Translations under genes and position numbers: made by a program
Shown here: positions 32,150-45,156 of the stretch, piece after piece
Layout of the letters: each line of letters starts with the position of its first letter
Position numbering within the stretch: the first letter of the stretch is position 1
Assembly: GCA_911728435.2 (NCBI GenBank)
Contig: OU452206.1
Location: 13,112,297 to 13,176,296 of the forward strand
Direction of reading: 5' to 3'
DNA: 64,000 bases
Origin: Apoderus coryli
Lineage: Eukaryota; Arthropoda; Insecta; Coleoptera; Attelabidae
Notes under the pieces: model-generated
What the model saw: only the letters and a program-made list of their open reading frames with translations
What the model was told of the DNA's origin: nothing
Database searches by the model: none

Positions 32150-34769
32150 AAAAACTTGTATATTGTAGTTTACACTGCGCTTTAATGTAAACTTTTATTT
32201 GTACGAACCTTTAGATTTAATTAATTAAAATTTTATTAACTCTTAATGGATTTGCAAATGGGCGACATAAAAAACTTTATTAAACTACAACATACCTATC
32301 GTCAATAAAATAAACCAACTACTCAGTTTATGGTTTAATTTTCTTAAATTAATTCAAATTAAGCGTAAATGCATTTTTCATGTTCTGAACTGATTCAAAA
32401 ATAATTAAAACAACTCCCTTCGTTAATCTAAAAATAGCTACACCATTAATAAAGACATTGAAAGATAGTATTTCCTGTGTTGCGACTAAATACAAATGAT
32501 TGAAACATCTGTTTGGAAAAAGATGCAAAAAATTATAAAAATAAACAAAATTAAAATATTTCACTATTTCAAATTAACACATTTTGGCTCGCATAGTACA
32601 TTTAACATATTTTTTATTTGGTATTTCTTTAATTAACTAAAGCAACACATTCTCTGTGTAATCAGTGTGCCAAGGTAAATAATCCAATGGACATAAATAA
32701 TTTTTATGGATCTGTCTGCATGGTTGAGGTGAATATGAATGAATATTTTCATTATCACGAATTGAAACATACGTTAGAGATAAATATTATTTATCATCTT
32801 TCAACAACTTTTTACTAATCACAGCCGTGTTATACAGAGTATTTCAAAATACGTTCCGATAATTTCTAGGCCAAATAGAATATCAGAAATTAGAGTTAGT
32901 TTGATTAATATAAATATAAAGTCAATTTTATCCTAGGAGAAATAGCAGCCCTCATCCATGTATCTGATTTCGTTAATTTTGGTTCAATAAGACTTAACAA
33001 TTTTTCAAACATTATTGGCGATAATCTCATAAAATTCTTATAGGATCTCACATCTTCAATTGCTATCTCTTTTAAAAGTTGAGCAGAAGCTCCTAAAGCA
33101 TTCCGTGCTTAATCCAGCTCCTGACCCGCATACACGTTTCTTCTTTTTTTCCTCGAGAATTTCCAAATTTTGCACAATACCACAGACAATAACTTTCACA
33201 GCAGCACGCACTATCGTACTTGGAGCCATTTTGAATTTTACTAACCAAGCAAGTATTATGAATTTTTTTATTTTTTGTCTGTAATTTTATCTCGTCGAGT
33301 CTTAAAAAACTTAAAATATCTTGGAAACGGTACATCCAAGCGTTTTTTTTGGAGAGTCCCTTTTTGTTGGACAATAAACAGGCTATCATTTTTTGTAATT
33401 ACCAAGTCTCTAAAGTAAACATGAAAAAAGTTATGAATGAATGAAATTTAGCTTAGACATTGTGTGACCAGCGCCCTGTATGTTTTAAAGGAATGCGAGT
33501 ACTTTTAATCGATTCTGCGACCCCAAAAACATTCATATGAAAAAATTGAAACCGTTATTTCTAATAATTCAATCAGTTAGAAAAAATTAAAATAATTAGG
33601 AGGCACTTCTGTACAAAATAATAAAAGTAGTTTGTCAATACCAATTTGTGGGACCCACTCAAATCTATTTGTAGCACAAATTGCATTTAACAGTAGACAG
33701 TTTCAAGATAATTTAAAAATGGTTTACTTTCTCAGAGCCGTACTTGTTTATTAATCAAACTAAATATATTTCTGTTGCTCTTATTGCCTTTTGAAACACC
33801 CTGTATATCACAAAATTGAACTATGGTACCTCATTAACTATAATCTGAAAAACTGTACTATAAACTAGACTCTAATCATATCTTCTACAAATGTATGACT
33901 TGATATGATGTGAAACTCGAAATTTACTAGAGAAAAGATTTTTAGTTCTAGAAATAGTCACACAAATAATGGGAAAAAATAAAAACAAGCGACATTTTTA
34001 TTACATACCGTGATATTGCTTAACTTTTAATAAAGTTTCCGTGTTCGCTTCATTCTCCATAAGCAGGATTTAGATCAATCTTAGTTTCTCTCTGTATAAT
34101 ATAAATTGCAATTTTAATTTGAAAACTTTCAAATATGAAATTATAAATCTCGGGTATAGTTTTTGCTTTGATATATCAGAAACGGTATTTCCACACAAAA
34201 ATTGTCCCACCTACAAAACTGCAAGTTAGGCAAGTAATTAATCATAACGCTATCGTACATCCAGAATATATGTTTCACGTTTTTAATATATTTTTGAGCA
34301 CATTTTTCTGTATCAGATAAGCAAAGAAAAGGATATAACTTGTAATAAAATTGGCTTCCAATAGCAATTCGTTTAAAATAAAAATGTTTGGATCATATAT
34401 TAGGAAGCTGTAGTTATCTCGTTCATAAATTCTGGTGCTCCAAAGTAAGATTTAGATCTTAGGAAATGACTATGGCTCCTCCTGGGAGTTTTGAAGATTC
34501 AAATGAATTTGTTATTTGAAGAGTCTAAAGCCACAGTTCGCAAAATCCGTACAAATATGGGCCATCGCAATGCTCCAAACGAAGCAACAGATTATGTAAC
34601 GTTAAAAAATCTCCTCGTTAGTACACGACTTTTCAGTTGCATCATGACGTCATTACAAACCTGGGTTTAGGCTCTCCACCTGAGCTTGGCCGAACTGATA
34701 CAAAATTATCAGTTATCGCTCACCAGCAATTCGATCGTAAAACGAACAGAGCATTCGCAATAACTGAGA
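32150..34769. other. Gene-free stretch
   Basis: 2.6 kb with no supported gene. Isolated GCCCTGTATG (33474) and ACACCCTGTATATC (33797) motifs are element ends without visible partners. Confidence 0.4.
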
Positions 34770-36241
34770 GTCAGAGCTCACGTATCCCATAACCTTAAAA
34801 ATAACGTCTTGAGAGCGGTATGTCGAACCTGGTGGGGTGCTGATCCTCAAACACTCGTTAGTATATATAAAGGCCTGGTCCGTTCACATATAGATTATGG
34901 ATGTCAAATTATTACCCCAACAACAACAAAAAATAAACAGAAATTAGACCGCATCCAATACCAAGCACTGAGAACCATTACAGGCTGCATGAGGTCCACC
35001 CCTACTAATGCCCTCTTAGCGGAATGTGCGGAGTTTCCGTTGTCCTATAGAAGAAAATGGCTGGCCGAGAAATTTATACTAAAAATTTATCAATATAATA
35101 ATCATCCTCTTCACGATACATTGGAGCAACTGTCTGCATATGCAAATCTTCGACAAGGATATTGGCGATCCAGAGAAACTCCCTCGCTTGTATATGCCTT
35201 TAATGAGTTGGCTCCATTATTCCCAAAAATGCACACATTTGACGTCCTACCTTGTTTCGAATATGACATGGACCATCAATACCAAGACATTCCGATATTG
35301 AATATATACATGTCAAAACAGGATAAAAATCTTCACCCAGAATTTTTGGGTAAAACGTCCCATCTTTCTAAATCTCATACATTTATATTTACTGACGCTT
35401 CCCGGAATCAAGAAGTGAATACAGCTGGTTATGGAATATATATTCCCTCAATGAATATTAAATTTTCTTCAAAACTCCCAGAACATACCCAAATATGTAC
35501 AGGAGAGGTCATAGCTGTGAATAAGGCCATTGGAATGTGCTTGTCAAAAAACATCAAAAAGGCTATTATTTTCAGTGATTCACAAAGTGCTATAGCCAGA
35601 TTTCGAAGAATCGTTTTGACTCTAAACTCCAAGAGATACCCTTTCTCACAAAACGACTTCTAATAGAAGCAAATCAAAATGATTTTGATATAAAACTCTG
35701 CTGGATACCGAGTCATTCAGGTATCGAGGGCAATGAGATGGCGGATTCCCTAGCCAACATTGGACGTAGTCTTAGAGTCCCACCAGCACTAAAACTAGAT
35801 AAATCAGAATTTTTCCCACAGCTCAAATCATCTCTACGAGATGAATGGAGACAAGAATGGAAAATTATATCGACGACCAAGGGAACTTGGTATGCGTCAA
35901 TTCAGGAGACATTTCCTGATGAACCCTGGTTTTCGAGATTCCCATTCCTGGGTAGAAGGCATATTACGACTATAATTCGAATGCGAACTGGTCATGCTCC
36001 ATATCCTGAACACTTGAATAGATTGAAAATATTGGATGATCCGTTATGTCTGTGTGGCCAAGTCGGAACCCTTTCACACATCCTTTTTGAATGTGCGAAC
36101 AACCAACACGATCTCTACACTGAGCTTTCTAAAGCAGGAGTTAGGACTCCTATATCAGTACAATCTCTTCTCCGAAATCTGACATTCGAACCTTTCAAAA
36201 GACTAACCAATTATTTGTTTCAAAATAAGGTCTTCCTCTGA
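34770..36241 (+). pseudogene. RNase H-bearing LINE, 3' half of ORF2 (I/R1-like group)
   Basis: First frame 34770 to about 35632: RAVCRTWWGADPQTLVSIYK and RSHIDYGCQI follow the RT core. A linker leads to an RNase H domain with FTDAS, GEVIAVNKAI and FSDSQSAIARF. A frameshift between 35632 and 35660 shifts to the frame ending at 36241, which gives CWIPSHSGIEGNEMADSLA, so all RNase H acidic residues and the His survive. Next is a C-terminal CLCGxxxxxxHILFEC zinc-knuckle-like motif. A single frameshift over about 490 codons suggests a fairly young copy. The 5' part with endonuclease and RT active site is absent. Confidence 0.85.
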
Positions 36242-36962
36242 TAACACTGATATTTCGTTGCAGAGTTCTTCTGAATTTGTTAGTGGTACTGTCTTTTGTG
36301 TTGTGTGTGTTTTTCTTAAACTATCTATAAACTAACATATTTCCTATAAATTAATAAACTTGAACATAATTGAAACTCGCACACGCAATCAGACAATCTG
36401 GTCCGAAGAAGTGACAGGACAACGTTGAGGCAGAGGACTGGAGCTGAGACTCCGCAGCACTTCACTGTGCGTCCGTCAAGAACAGTAAAACAAGGATAAT
36501 GGCTAAATACTTAATGGTGAAGGCCAATATTGAATGAAGAAGAAGAAGAGAAGAAGATAACCTTAAAAATATTGGCGGTGTAAACAGTAACAAACCAGGC
36601 TGAAAAATACAAAAGACTCTTTAGAACGATACACGACCGATACAAATAAGAAAAGATAATCAATACATCGGAACCAAACACTAGAAAAATATTACCCTTA
36701 TAGATATCCATATTAATTCCCTACGTTAAGGATTTCACAATTATAGACCAAAAGTATTATGGCAAACGATTTTACAACACTTTAAACTGCTAATACCAAC
36801 GCAAGGTGGTTGCATCAGAGTTCCAGTGACAATACAGGGTGGATAAATACTAAGCAGTTTTCAATCTTTGCCAATATCGAAATTGATGAAGACATTTATA
36901 AAATAAGTTAGGTAGTTGGAACGTATATATAAATAAAATACAATATTTGTCACCAGGTTTCT
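36242..36962. other. 3' UTR and gene-free stretch
   Basis: The preceding LINE's 3' UTR may extend through 36480. A (GAA)n-rich run at about 36536-36558 could be its tail. A CAATACAGGGTGGATAAATA end near 36831 is unpaired. Confidence 0.4.
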
Positions 36963-38313
36963 GTTGCGTCATTAGTAGGACGTTCGCTTCGCATGCAAAT
37001 TGCATTAAACAAAATTAAAAACTTGTGCGACGTTGAGGGATTGAATATAAATCCGAAAAAAACAGTTTTGGTACCATTCACGAGAAAGAGAAAGGTGGAC
37101 ATTATTAACCCCACTCTCAGCGGTGAGCAAATTTGCCTTTCGGATAAAGTCAAATACCTGGAAGTAATCATGGATAAACGACTAATCTGGAATCAGCATA
37201 TAGAGAAAACCATATCGAAAGCCACAGCGGCCATATGGACGTGTCACAGGCTACTCGGTAGGACTTGGGGGTTAAAGCCAAAGCTCACATACTGAATGTA
37301 CCAAACAGTCATCAAACCCATGGTTACATACGCTTCATTAGTATGGTGGTCAAAAGTTAATATTAAGCATACACAATGCCGTCTTCAAAAGTTGCAACGG
37401 CTTGCATGTTTAGGAATAACAGGGGCAATGCGAACTTGCCCCACAGCAGCGATGGAAACGTTGCTGCATCTAATACCTTTGCCTGTTCTAGTCAAAAAAG
37501 AGGCAGCAATTAGCGCTCTGAAACTGGCACAGGTAATGGAATACAAATCTGGCGATCTAGAGGGACACATTGGAATCCTGAATCTAATACCTTTGGATTC
37601 AGGAAGAAAACCGTCGGACGCTTTGCCACTCAAACATGATTTTGAAATCTCAATTGAAGTGGCCATTGGAGACCCTCAAAAATGGCTAAATGGGGAACCA
37701 CGATTCCCAGAAAACACATCCGTCTGGTATACGGACGGTTCAAAAGGAATAGAAGGGAACACAGGCATGGGAGTATACGGGCCTAATTGCAGGCTCTCTG
37801 AATCTTACGGGAAAAGTCCCACTATATTTCAAGCAGAGATCAACGCTATTAATCGTTGCGTGCAAGAATGCCTGCAGAGAGGCATCCCGGAACGGCAGAT
37901 CAATATTATGTCAGACAGTCAAGCTGCGTTAAAAGTACGAAGGTCTTACACCTTCACGTCAAAGCTAGCATGGGAATGCAAACAGACCCTAAAGCAACGC
38001 AGCTCAGGGGAAAAAGATTACTCTGACATGGGTGCCAGGTCATGAAGGCTTAGAGGGGAACGAAGCGGCGGACCAACTTGCAAAAAAGGGCGCAAACGCT
38101 CCGTTCTGCGGCCCGGAACCCATATTTGGCCTTCCAAAAAGCCATATGATGGAAGAACTTCGGAGATGGGAAAAGGAACAACTTAAGTCCTACTGGAGAA
38201 ACACTCCAGGCCTAAGACAATCAAAAAGGTTTATCAAACCTTCAGACGCCAACGCAGGGAAGCTTATCCAACTGGAGAGAAGCGACCTAAGGCGAATTTC
38301 AGGCACCCAGTGA
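36963..38313 (+). pseudogene. RNase H-bearing LINE fragment, truncated at both ends (I/R1-like)
   Basis: Reads GLNINPKKTVLVPFTRKRK and VKYLEVIMDKRLIWNQHIEK, then TWGLKPKLTY with TGA in place of the expected Trp at 37293. It continues YQTVIKPMVTYASLVWWSKV, LQRLACLGITGAMRTCPTAA and the RNase H domain: WYTDGSKGIEGNTGMGVYG, FQAEINAINRC, MSDSQAAL. After a frameshift near 38010, LTWVPGHEGLEGNEAADQLA follows. All RNase H catalytic residues remain. The protein stops being recognisable after KLIQLERSDLR, so the 3' end is also missing, which is unusual for LINE insertion. Confidence 0.85.
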
Positions 38314-39595
38314 AGTATCATCTCAATTAAAGTATTAAAATTTACCAAATCCTGGAGAATATACAGGGAATTGTTTTTCGCCGATCCTCTGCGACTATAT
38401 TGGTTGACTCTGGCATAGATTTGACTAATTTAAAGAAACATGGAAGATGGAGGTCGGTGTTGCTGAAGGGTAGATTAAAGAATTTCTTAATAATAAAATT
38501 GAAGCAGCCAATATGACTTTTAAAACGGAAAAGTGAAAAATCTGTTATTAATAGGTACAAGTAGTAATTTTTGCAGCAAAATAACATTAAGGTTAGCAAG
38601 CAATCAAAAAATAAACTACGCCCCTGGATTTCTACAGAAAAATATTCCATAGCAACATTTATAAACTCTTCCATGAGCTAAAAGATCACTGAAATACGCA
38701 GGTCGTTAAAGTTTTCAATTTCACCACGTATTTTAAAAAAAGGGCTATCTTTTTACAAAGAAGCGAAATAGGCCGTGAAAATAGGACACTCGATTGAATT
38801 TAACAAAATACCTACCCAAAAATGTTAAATCCGAGAGAAAAAACATGTTATAATTGGTTGAACATGATGTTCCGACTGAAAAAATCATCATTGTTTTTGC
38901 AATGATGCAAGAAAGAAAAACAACTATCCATCGTTACATTTTTGGTGTCGTCCCAGAAGCAAAATATATTTCACCTCCTAAAAAGCCGGGTTTCCTCGCA
39001 CCCCAATGAATACTTTGCTGGTGATTTACGTATAAAAAATACGTGCACAGAATAATTTTTGTACAATGAAACACAGAAACACAAACACGTAGAAACTTCA
39101 CTTCTGATAATATGGGATATTTTAAAATTTCAGAATATATGTTACTGTACCGTACAGGCGTACGGATGAGAGAGACCAGCAGTAAAAGTTGACTACCAAG
39201 TGCTGCAGGAAGTCGGACAGGTATTTTAATATTCTCTTATGAAGTTGTCGCATGTTTTAGTGCAGCATTATATACTGTGTTTTATTTTACCATTTTTATG
39301 TATAAACTATGCACATAATGGGTAGAGTTAGATACTGTAACCTGAGAATTTTTCATAACATAGTTTGTGGCCTATTTAAGAGTTTCCTTTTGAAACTGAG
39401 TGATCACGAACTCAATCAGGGATGAAATATGTACCTATACAGAGTTTTATTTCTTTCCTTCTTTCTTAGGGTGTAGGTTCATTCGAAAATTAACAAAACA
39501 CTTTCAAAAATAAAAAACTTTAACTTATTGTCAACTTCATCAGGTGTCTGACATTATAATTGCATATTTAAATCTAGTATATTACTCCATTCAAA
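38314..39595. other. Gene-free stretch with a faint transposase-like trace
   Basis: No solid gene. Around 38885-39005 a plus frame reads AMMQERKTTIHRYIFG then SPPKKPGF, vaguely like the helix-turn-helix and SPxKKR segment of some insect DDE transposases. Too short to call. Confidence 0.3.
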
Positions 39596-40433
39596 AATGG
39601 ACCAGGACCAGGACTGGAAAACAGAGTTGGATGAACGACGACATATTGGGACTGATGGATAAGCGTCGGGCATGCAAAAATAAGGATGACATCAAATATA
39701 ATAACATACAAAGAATAATCAGGTCAAAGATAAGAATGGCAAAGAACGAATGGCTGAAACGAGAATGCGCGGAAATGGAACAGTTGCAAAGACAGAATGA
39801 CGGCTTTAACTTACACAAAAAACTACCGAAATACATAAAGGCAGAGCAGCAAATGTACTGGCCGACGAAAACAATCAGATAATCACTGATGACCGGGAAA
39901 AAATTGCAATCTGGGAAAGATATATTAAGGAACTTTTCTACCAGGACAGACCTACAATTATGAACGAAGATAACGACCACTTGACAGGACCATCAATCAC
40001 AAAAGCGGAGATAGAAAAAGCGATACATAACTCTAAAAACAATAAAGCAACTGGACCGGATGGGATCCCATCGGAAATATTGAAGATATTGGATGAAAGA
40101 GGCATTGAAGTTCTACACAAAATATTTAACATCGTATACGAAACAGGACAATACCCACAACAATGGCTAAGTTCAACATTCATCCCTCTACCTAAGAAAA
40201 ATAATGCTAGAAAGTGTGGAGACAAAAGACAACGACAACAAAGACTGATAAACACAGTCGGTCAACATAGCAGATTGATGCGTCTAAACATAAACACTAA
40301 AAAGACGAAGTTTATGATAATATCAAGGAATCTAAATGCGTTTGAAGACTCACAGTTAACATTCAACGCAATGCGCATAGACAGAGTGAACAAATTTAAA
40401 TACTTGGGCATGTGGTTATCTGAAGACTGGGGT
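39596..40433 (+). pseudogene. RTE-like LINE with the RT core deleted
   Basis: From KQSWMNDDILGLMDKRRACK through KMRMAKNEWLK-like text and NDGFNLHKK, this is the endonuclease-RT linker of RTE-clade elements. After a frameshift near 39860 come VLADENNQIITDDREKIAIW and ATGPDGIPSEILKIL, then QYPQQWLSSTFIPLPKKN, the RT fingers. At about 40215 it jumps to LNINTKKTKFMIISRN and FKYLGMWLSEDWG, skipping roughly 230 residues that should include both catalytic aspartate motifs. It ends abruptly at 40433 against an opposite-strand LINE. Confidence 0.75.
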
Positions 40434-41462
40434 TGTTTTAGGCAGTAGGAGCAATCGCTTAAAAAACTGAACTTGCACCCGCTCGATTACATCAGGGTAT
40501 CTAAGACCCCATACTACCGCGCAATTCATTAATATGCTCAAAATCAGCGAGTTATATAATTGCATTCTGGCTTTCCACGATGTTAGTCGAGAATTCGCCA
40601 TTAGTCCCAAAATCCTGCCCATAGCTTGAGTTGCCTTTGTGGACATAACCGCAGCTGTCTTCGGAAAAAGGGATGAAGCAGAGAAAGTTATCCCCAAGTA
40701 AACAAATTCTCTCACCATTTCAATGGGGTTTGACAAATATTTGAAGTTTCCACTGACAGCCCCAAAACCTCCTCTCTGAAAACACATTATTTTGGTTTTT
40801 GCGACATTGACCTCGAGTTTATTAATCTGACAATAACTCTCAAGGTTCCTTAAGCAGCGGCTTACCCCGATTTCAGAATCAGAGAGAATAACTAGGTCGT
40901 CTGCATATAGCAGGATGTTAATGTTTGTATCATGGTCAATGCTAACTCCCGTCCACCCATTTTCTTTAAAAAAACGTTCTATATCAGCCAAAAATAGTGA
41001 AAACAAAAGGGGGCTCAAAGAATCTCCCTGCAAAACGCCCTGGGTGATACCAAAATTCTTAGTAAATTCATTTTTCACCTTGACTTTAAAAGCAGCACTC
41101 TTGTAGAAGTTTATCAGAGTATTAATAATATTAGAGGACAGGCCTATGTCGTATAATTTCTGCCACATAAGAGGATGATCTAGCAGGTCAAAGGCTCTAC
41201 GAAAGTCGACAAATATAGCGAACACTTTGCGCGTTTTGAGATGCAGTTGAATTGCGCAACTAAGGGTGAAAATGTTGTCGAGACAACCCCTACCTTTCCT
41301 GAACCCATTTTGCACTTCGGGAAGCAGCCCATAGCGATCAGACCATATCGCTATTCGTTCATTGAGAATATGCGTAAATAGTTTTGTTATGCAATTAATG
41401 AGGGCAATACCCCTATAGTTTGAAGGATCGTTTCTCCTGTGAGCTGGCGATTTATAAAAGTG
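40416..41462 (-). pseudogene. LINE reverse transcriptase, well preserved, 5'-truncated
   Basis: Minus strand, open for about 300 codons plus an in-frame upstream part. RRNDPSNYRGIALINCITKL (fingers), QNGFRKGRGCLDNIFTLSCA, FAIFVDFRRAFDLLDHPLMW (first Asp), FGITQGVLQGDSLSPLLFSL, INILLYADDLVILSDSEIG (YADD intact), LEVNVAKTKIMCFQRGG and FVYLGITFSASSLF. It ends in RLLLLPKTTP at the junction with the RTE-like copy. The GVLQGDSLSPLLF and LADIERFF motifs suggest an L2/CR1-related clade different from the other copies. The frame begins at about 41462, inside the fingers. Confidence 0.85.
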
Positions 41463-41825
41463 AGGTCATACGATATAAGGACTGTTGTTATTATGTAATC
41501 TTACAAACAGAATAGTGATTTACGGTAATTTATAAAAGTTAATTGTTAAGGTCCTTCCTCAGCTCTTAATTTTTTGCCTAACATTAAAAGGACCTTAAAT
41601 TACTGCTTTTGACGGTCTCAGGGTGTTCTGTCAATATAATTTTATTTTGTAAAGAAAGGGTAAAAATGATGGTCATTTATATCGATTAAGTTTACTATTA
41701 AGAATGATGTTGTTTTTAAAACAATAATTTTAGTTCCTTACATTTTGACCTGTTTACATTGAACTAAACTTTTCAAATTATTTTTTCCATTCCTGTATGA
41801 ACCTAATTAATTCCAAACACCAAAA
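41463..41825. other. Gene-free stretch
   Basis: No supported feature. Confidence 0.4.
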
Positions 41826-41987
41826 ATGGCTCCCACGACTTTCTGGCTGTTTCCAAGTCTAAAAAGCATTCCGTTAAAGGACACGGTAACGAGTGCCTTG
41901 AAGACCAATCCGAAAACTGGCTTCAGCATGTGGAAGCAGCATATTGATTACTTTGAAGGTTGCCACGAACCGAATGACTATAATTAA
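41826..41987 (+). pseudogene. Mariner-type transposase C-terminus
   Basis: A 53-codon frame ending in TAA reads MAPTTFWLFPSLKSIPLKD, then NPKTGFSMWKQHIDYFEGCH. It matches the SPDLAPSDFWLFPxLK...W..CI...GxYFEGD end of mariner/SETMAR-like transposases. The final catalytic Asp (before FWLF) is Thr here. It is the only surviving piece of its element. Confidence 0.6.
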
Positions 41988-43801
41988 TAACAGACCCCGT
42001 GCACTCCATGACCAAATCCTAACCTTACAGATTGGTCTCGTTTTTGGTACACATGGTATATTTATTAACCTCTACTTGGTCTACAAAGTTTTACAATTTT
42101 ATAACACTACAAATAAAACTAATAATAATTTAAACAAAATTTTAGTAGCTTAAATAGTCTTCAAACTTAAATCTTAAATTCGAAATTTTCCTACTTCCTA
42201 ATAGTCCATGTTTGAGTTCCACCTCATTAAATACGTAAGTTTAAATCTCCTTACTGAAACTTTCCATATAACTATTTCAACAAGAAATAACCATTTTCTT
42301 TCCGTCCAATATGGCTGAATTAGGTAACAAAATTAGATTGTTTTCAGTATTTATAGAACACATGAAATGTAAAAGTTTTTTGTTTTTAAAGAAAATTGTG
42401 CAGGAGAATTGTAGCCCCACATATAAAATTTGTAAACACAACAACACTGACAAGAATGTTTCCTTAATTTTGAATGCATATTTAGCAAAAGAAAGTTACC
42501 CCTCACGTGACACATTAAAATTGGTTGAATCATTGTGATCTGGCATTATTATCCACCCTCTAAAGCTTTTGAGTTAAAATTTTTATTCAAATCAACATGT
42601 AAGGAAAACTGTGGCAGACTATAAATTATCCAGAGGAAAAAGAACATGGCTGAATTACGACATCTCCTATCCCTTACTGAAGATTGCTTGCGAACGGAAA
42701 ATAAAATACGTAAAACCTGGATGAGATCTTTACATATTTAAATGATATGGAGTTTTTCGCCTGGTACAGTGTGTCCTCATTTGATATGTGTTTCACTCGC
42801 AAAGGAATAATTTTTTATTGCACCATGTTGTCAATGTGATTTAGAGTAAACAGATAAGTAAAGCAAACTCATAAACCAAGAGTTAAATCACAGCGGGAGA
42901 TCTTTAGCATCAAAGGAATCTTGATACACATTCCAGGCATCTCTAACTATACCCCAAACAAGTTATTGTGAAATGTTGAACCAGTATATCCAAATTTTTG
43001 TAAGGATATATTATTTGAACAGCATTTGCGAACCGTATAATCTCTTCAATCCCACAATAAACGATAAAACAGCTCAGATAATCAATGGTAACGATAGGAG
43101 GGGAAGATTCTAAGTATAAGAGCCATCTTCTTTCCTTTGTTTTTTAAACTTCACAGCATGTCTGTGTTCTTCTGTCCGAATCCTCAAAGTAACTTACAAA
43201 ATGGTCTGTCTGTGATAAAAAGGAAATCGACCCGATTAAGAATAGCATCAATCTGTTTTTTGAGTTCTCATAAGCAAAAGAAAATATATGATGAAACAAA
43301 ATTCAAGTTTTTTTAACAATAATTTTGAACTAAAATAAAACACACAAATATGTCAAGAAAACTCTGGAAAGTTTCCAGATTTATATACTAAATTTGGAAT
43401 ACTATTTAAACTTACAAACACTGAAGAAAGTTTTTTTTATGTATATACACGGACGCCAATTTTATGCTGGTGCATTTGTTGTTCAAATTATTATGGCAAA
43501 ATCTGAACAGTACTTAAAGTCCATTACTTGTGTCGAAAAGATACTTTGGCATACTTGCCATCATCTAACGACATTTAGTTAATTTTCTTTAAATCTTACA
43601 TTTTAAAAATCGTCAACACTGTATAAAATATTATGGAAATATCGTAGTTTGTCGCTGGAAATAACATCATAACCTTAGGCAGTTTGTTGTGGCCAAGAAA
43701 TTGGGTGTCTGTTTTTTCTGGATTACATATAGTAAGGCGTCTCCCATTGCTTTATTACTACAACTTTTCATAAAACTAAATTTAATTATTTAATTTTCAA
43801 C
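41988..43801. other. Gene-free stretch
   Basis: 1.8 kb. A 75-codon plus frame at 42311-42538 has no recognisable motif and no supporting context. Confidence 0.4.
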
Positions 43802-45150
43802 ATAGAAAATAAAGCGTGTATTGCTTTTGTTAACACTACTATCCCAGTAAACACACATACGTTTTTTAAACGTAAAATCAACGTGTTATTGGTTGATTAA
43901 ACGTGTACGTTTAAAAAATAACCGTTTTATTTTGGTACAAAATAACACCGTTTTAATTCAACGTTTTTAATACGAACATTTCTGGCCAAAATCTAACTTA
44001 GGAAAACTTTTAGGTTAATATGACGTTATTTTGAATGTTAAATTTATTATATTACAATACGTTTTTTTAACATACTTTCTAACATACTGTCTAACCATAT
44101 TCAGCTATTCACACGTTTTTTTAACGTTTTAATAGTATATTAATAGTTCTAATAAAATTAACGTTTTTTATACGTTAAAACCAACGCATAATAAATTAAT
44201 CTTAATCTAATAGAAATAAAAAAAATATCTACAGTCAGTTATTATTTTTATGTTAAAATAACGTACTAAGCGGATCGCATGTTTGACGTTTATCAATACG
44301 GGTTTTTAACGTTTCTCGAAACCAATAAAACGTGTTGGAACGAATCTTTTACTATTGTACTCAACTTTCCAAATTCGACAGCGTAAGTGACTGTCACTGT
44401 CAGAACCAATACGATGATATGATACCCACCTTTCGAAAGACGCCGATTTATTAACAGGGAGAAAAACGTGTTAGAAAAAACCTACCTACATTGGTCATTT
44501 TTAATAGTGTAAAAAACGTGTTTTTAAAACGTTATTAGTAAATTTAAACGTTTTTTTACGTACGTGTGTTTATTGGGATGGCTGTGCCTCAAGACTCTAT
44601 CTTAGGGCCCTTAGTCTTTACATATATTACATAAATTGATTGATTTAAGTTTCTACTCCACGCTGATTTGAAAAATTATGAGAATCATACCGAAGTACAT
44701 TTTTTGAGCATAGTTAATATTTCATTGGCTACAGCTTACAATATTACCGCTAACAAATGCAAAGCTCTGTTTTATTTGGTTCTAAATTAAAGCAAGATCG
44801 AGTCGCTCCATAATAAAAATATTATAATAATCCAATTATGTCGATAGTGATTGAAGCAAAGAGTCTGGGCATCACACTGCACTGCATCGACACATTTTAA
44901 GTTCTGCAAGAAAATTTAAGAATCTCTTATTGCGATAGTATTTATGGTCGTACCCTAGGTAAGGTGCTGGATTTCAATTCGAAAATATGATCATATTATT
45001 AAATAAACATCTGAATATTGAGGCTCTGGTTAAGTTACTCTCACTCACAAAGTATTGAGTTAAATGTAACATTTTTGCAGGCAGTCTAACTTCCATAAAC
45101 TTGGTCGAAATAGAGCATCTTTGATCGTTTCTATATAAGCAGGCCACAAC
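43802..45150 (+). pseudogene. LINE fragment split by a 739-bp MITE
   Basis: Left of the MITE the frame IENKACIAFVNTT fits the RT strand before the GVPQG motif. Right of it (44584 on) comes VPQDSILGPLVF, then a decayed YADD region (FLLHADLKNYE), NITANKCKALF and IEAKSLGITLHC, the usual post-active-site motifs. It fades into stops near 45000-45150, just before the DD41D element. CR1/Jockey-like. Confidence 0.55.
43841..44579. mobile_element. 739-bp MITE with ATCCCARTAAACACAC ends
   Basis: Starts ATCCCAGTAAACACACATAC and ends with the inverse of ATCCCAATAAACACACGTAC, then CGTAAAAAAACGT-type sequence. The interior is dominated by repeated AACGTTTTTT / AAAAAACGT words in both orientations. No transposase. 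It interrupts a LINE RT frame (43802-45150). Confidence 0.8.
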
Positions 45151-45156
45151 AATTGT

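Noticed and set aside
42311..42538. 75-codon frame beginning MAELGNKIRLF
   Set aside because: No family resemblance, and the surroundings are non-coding.
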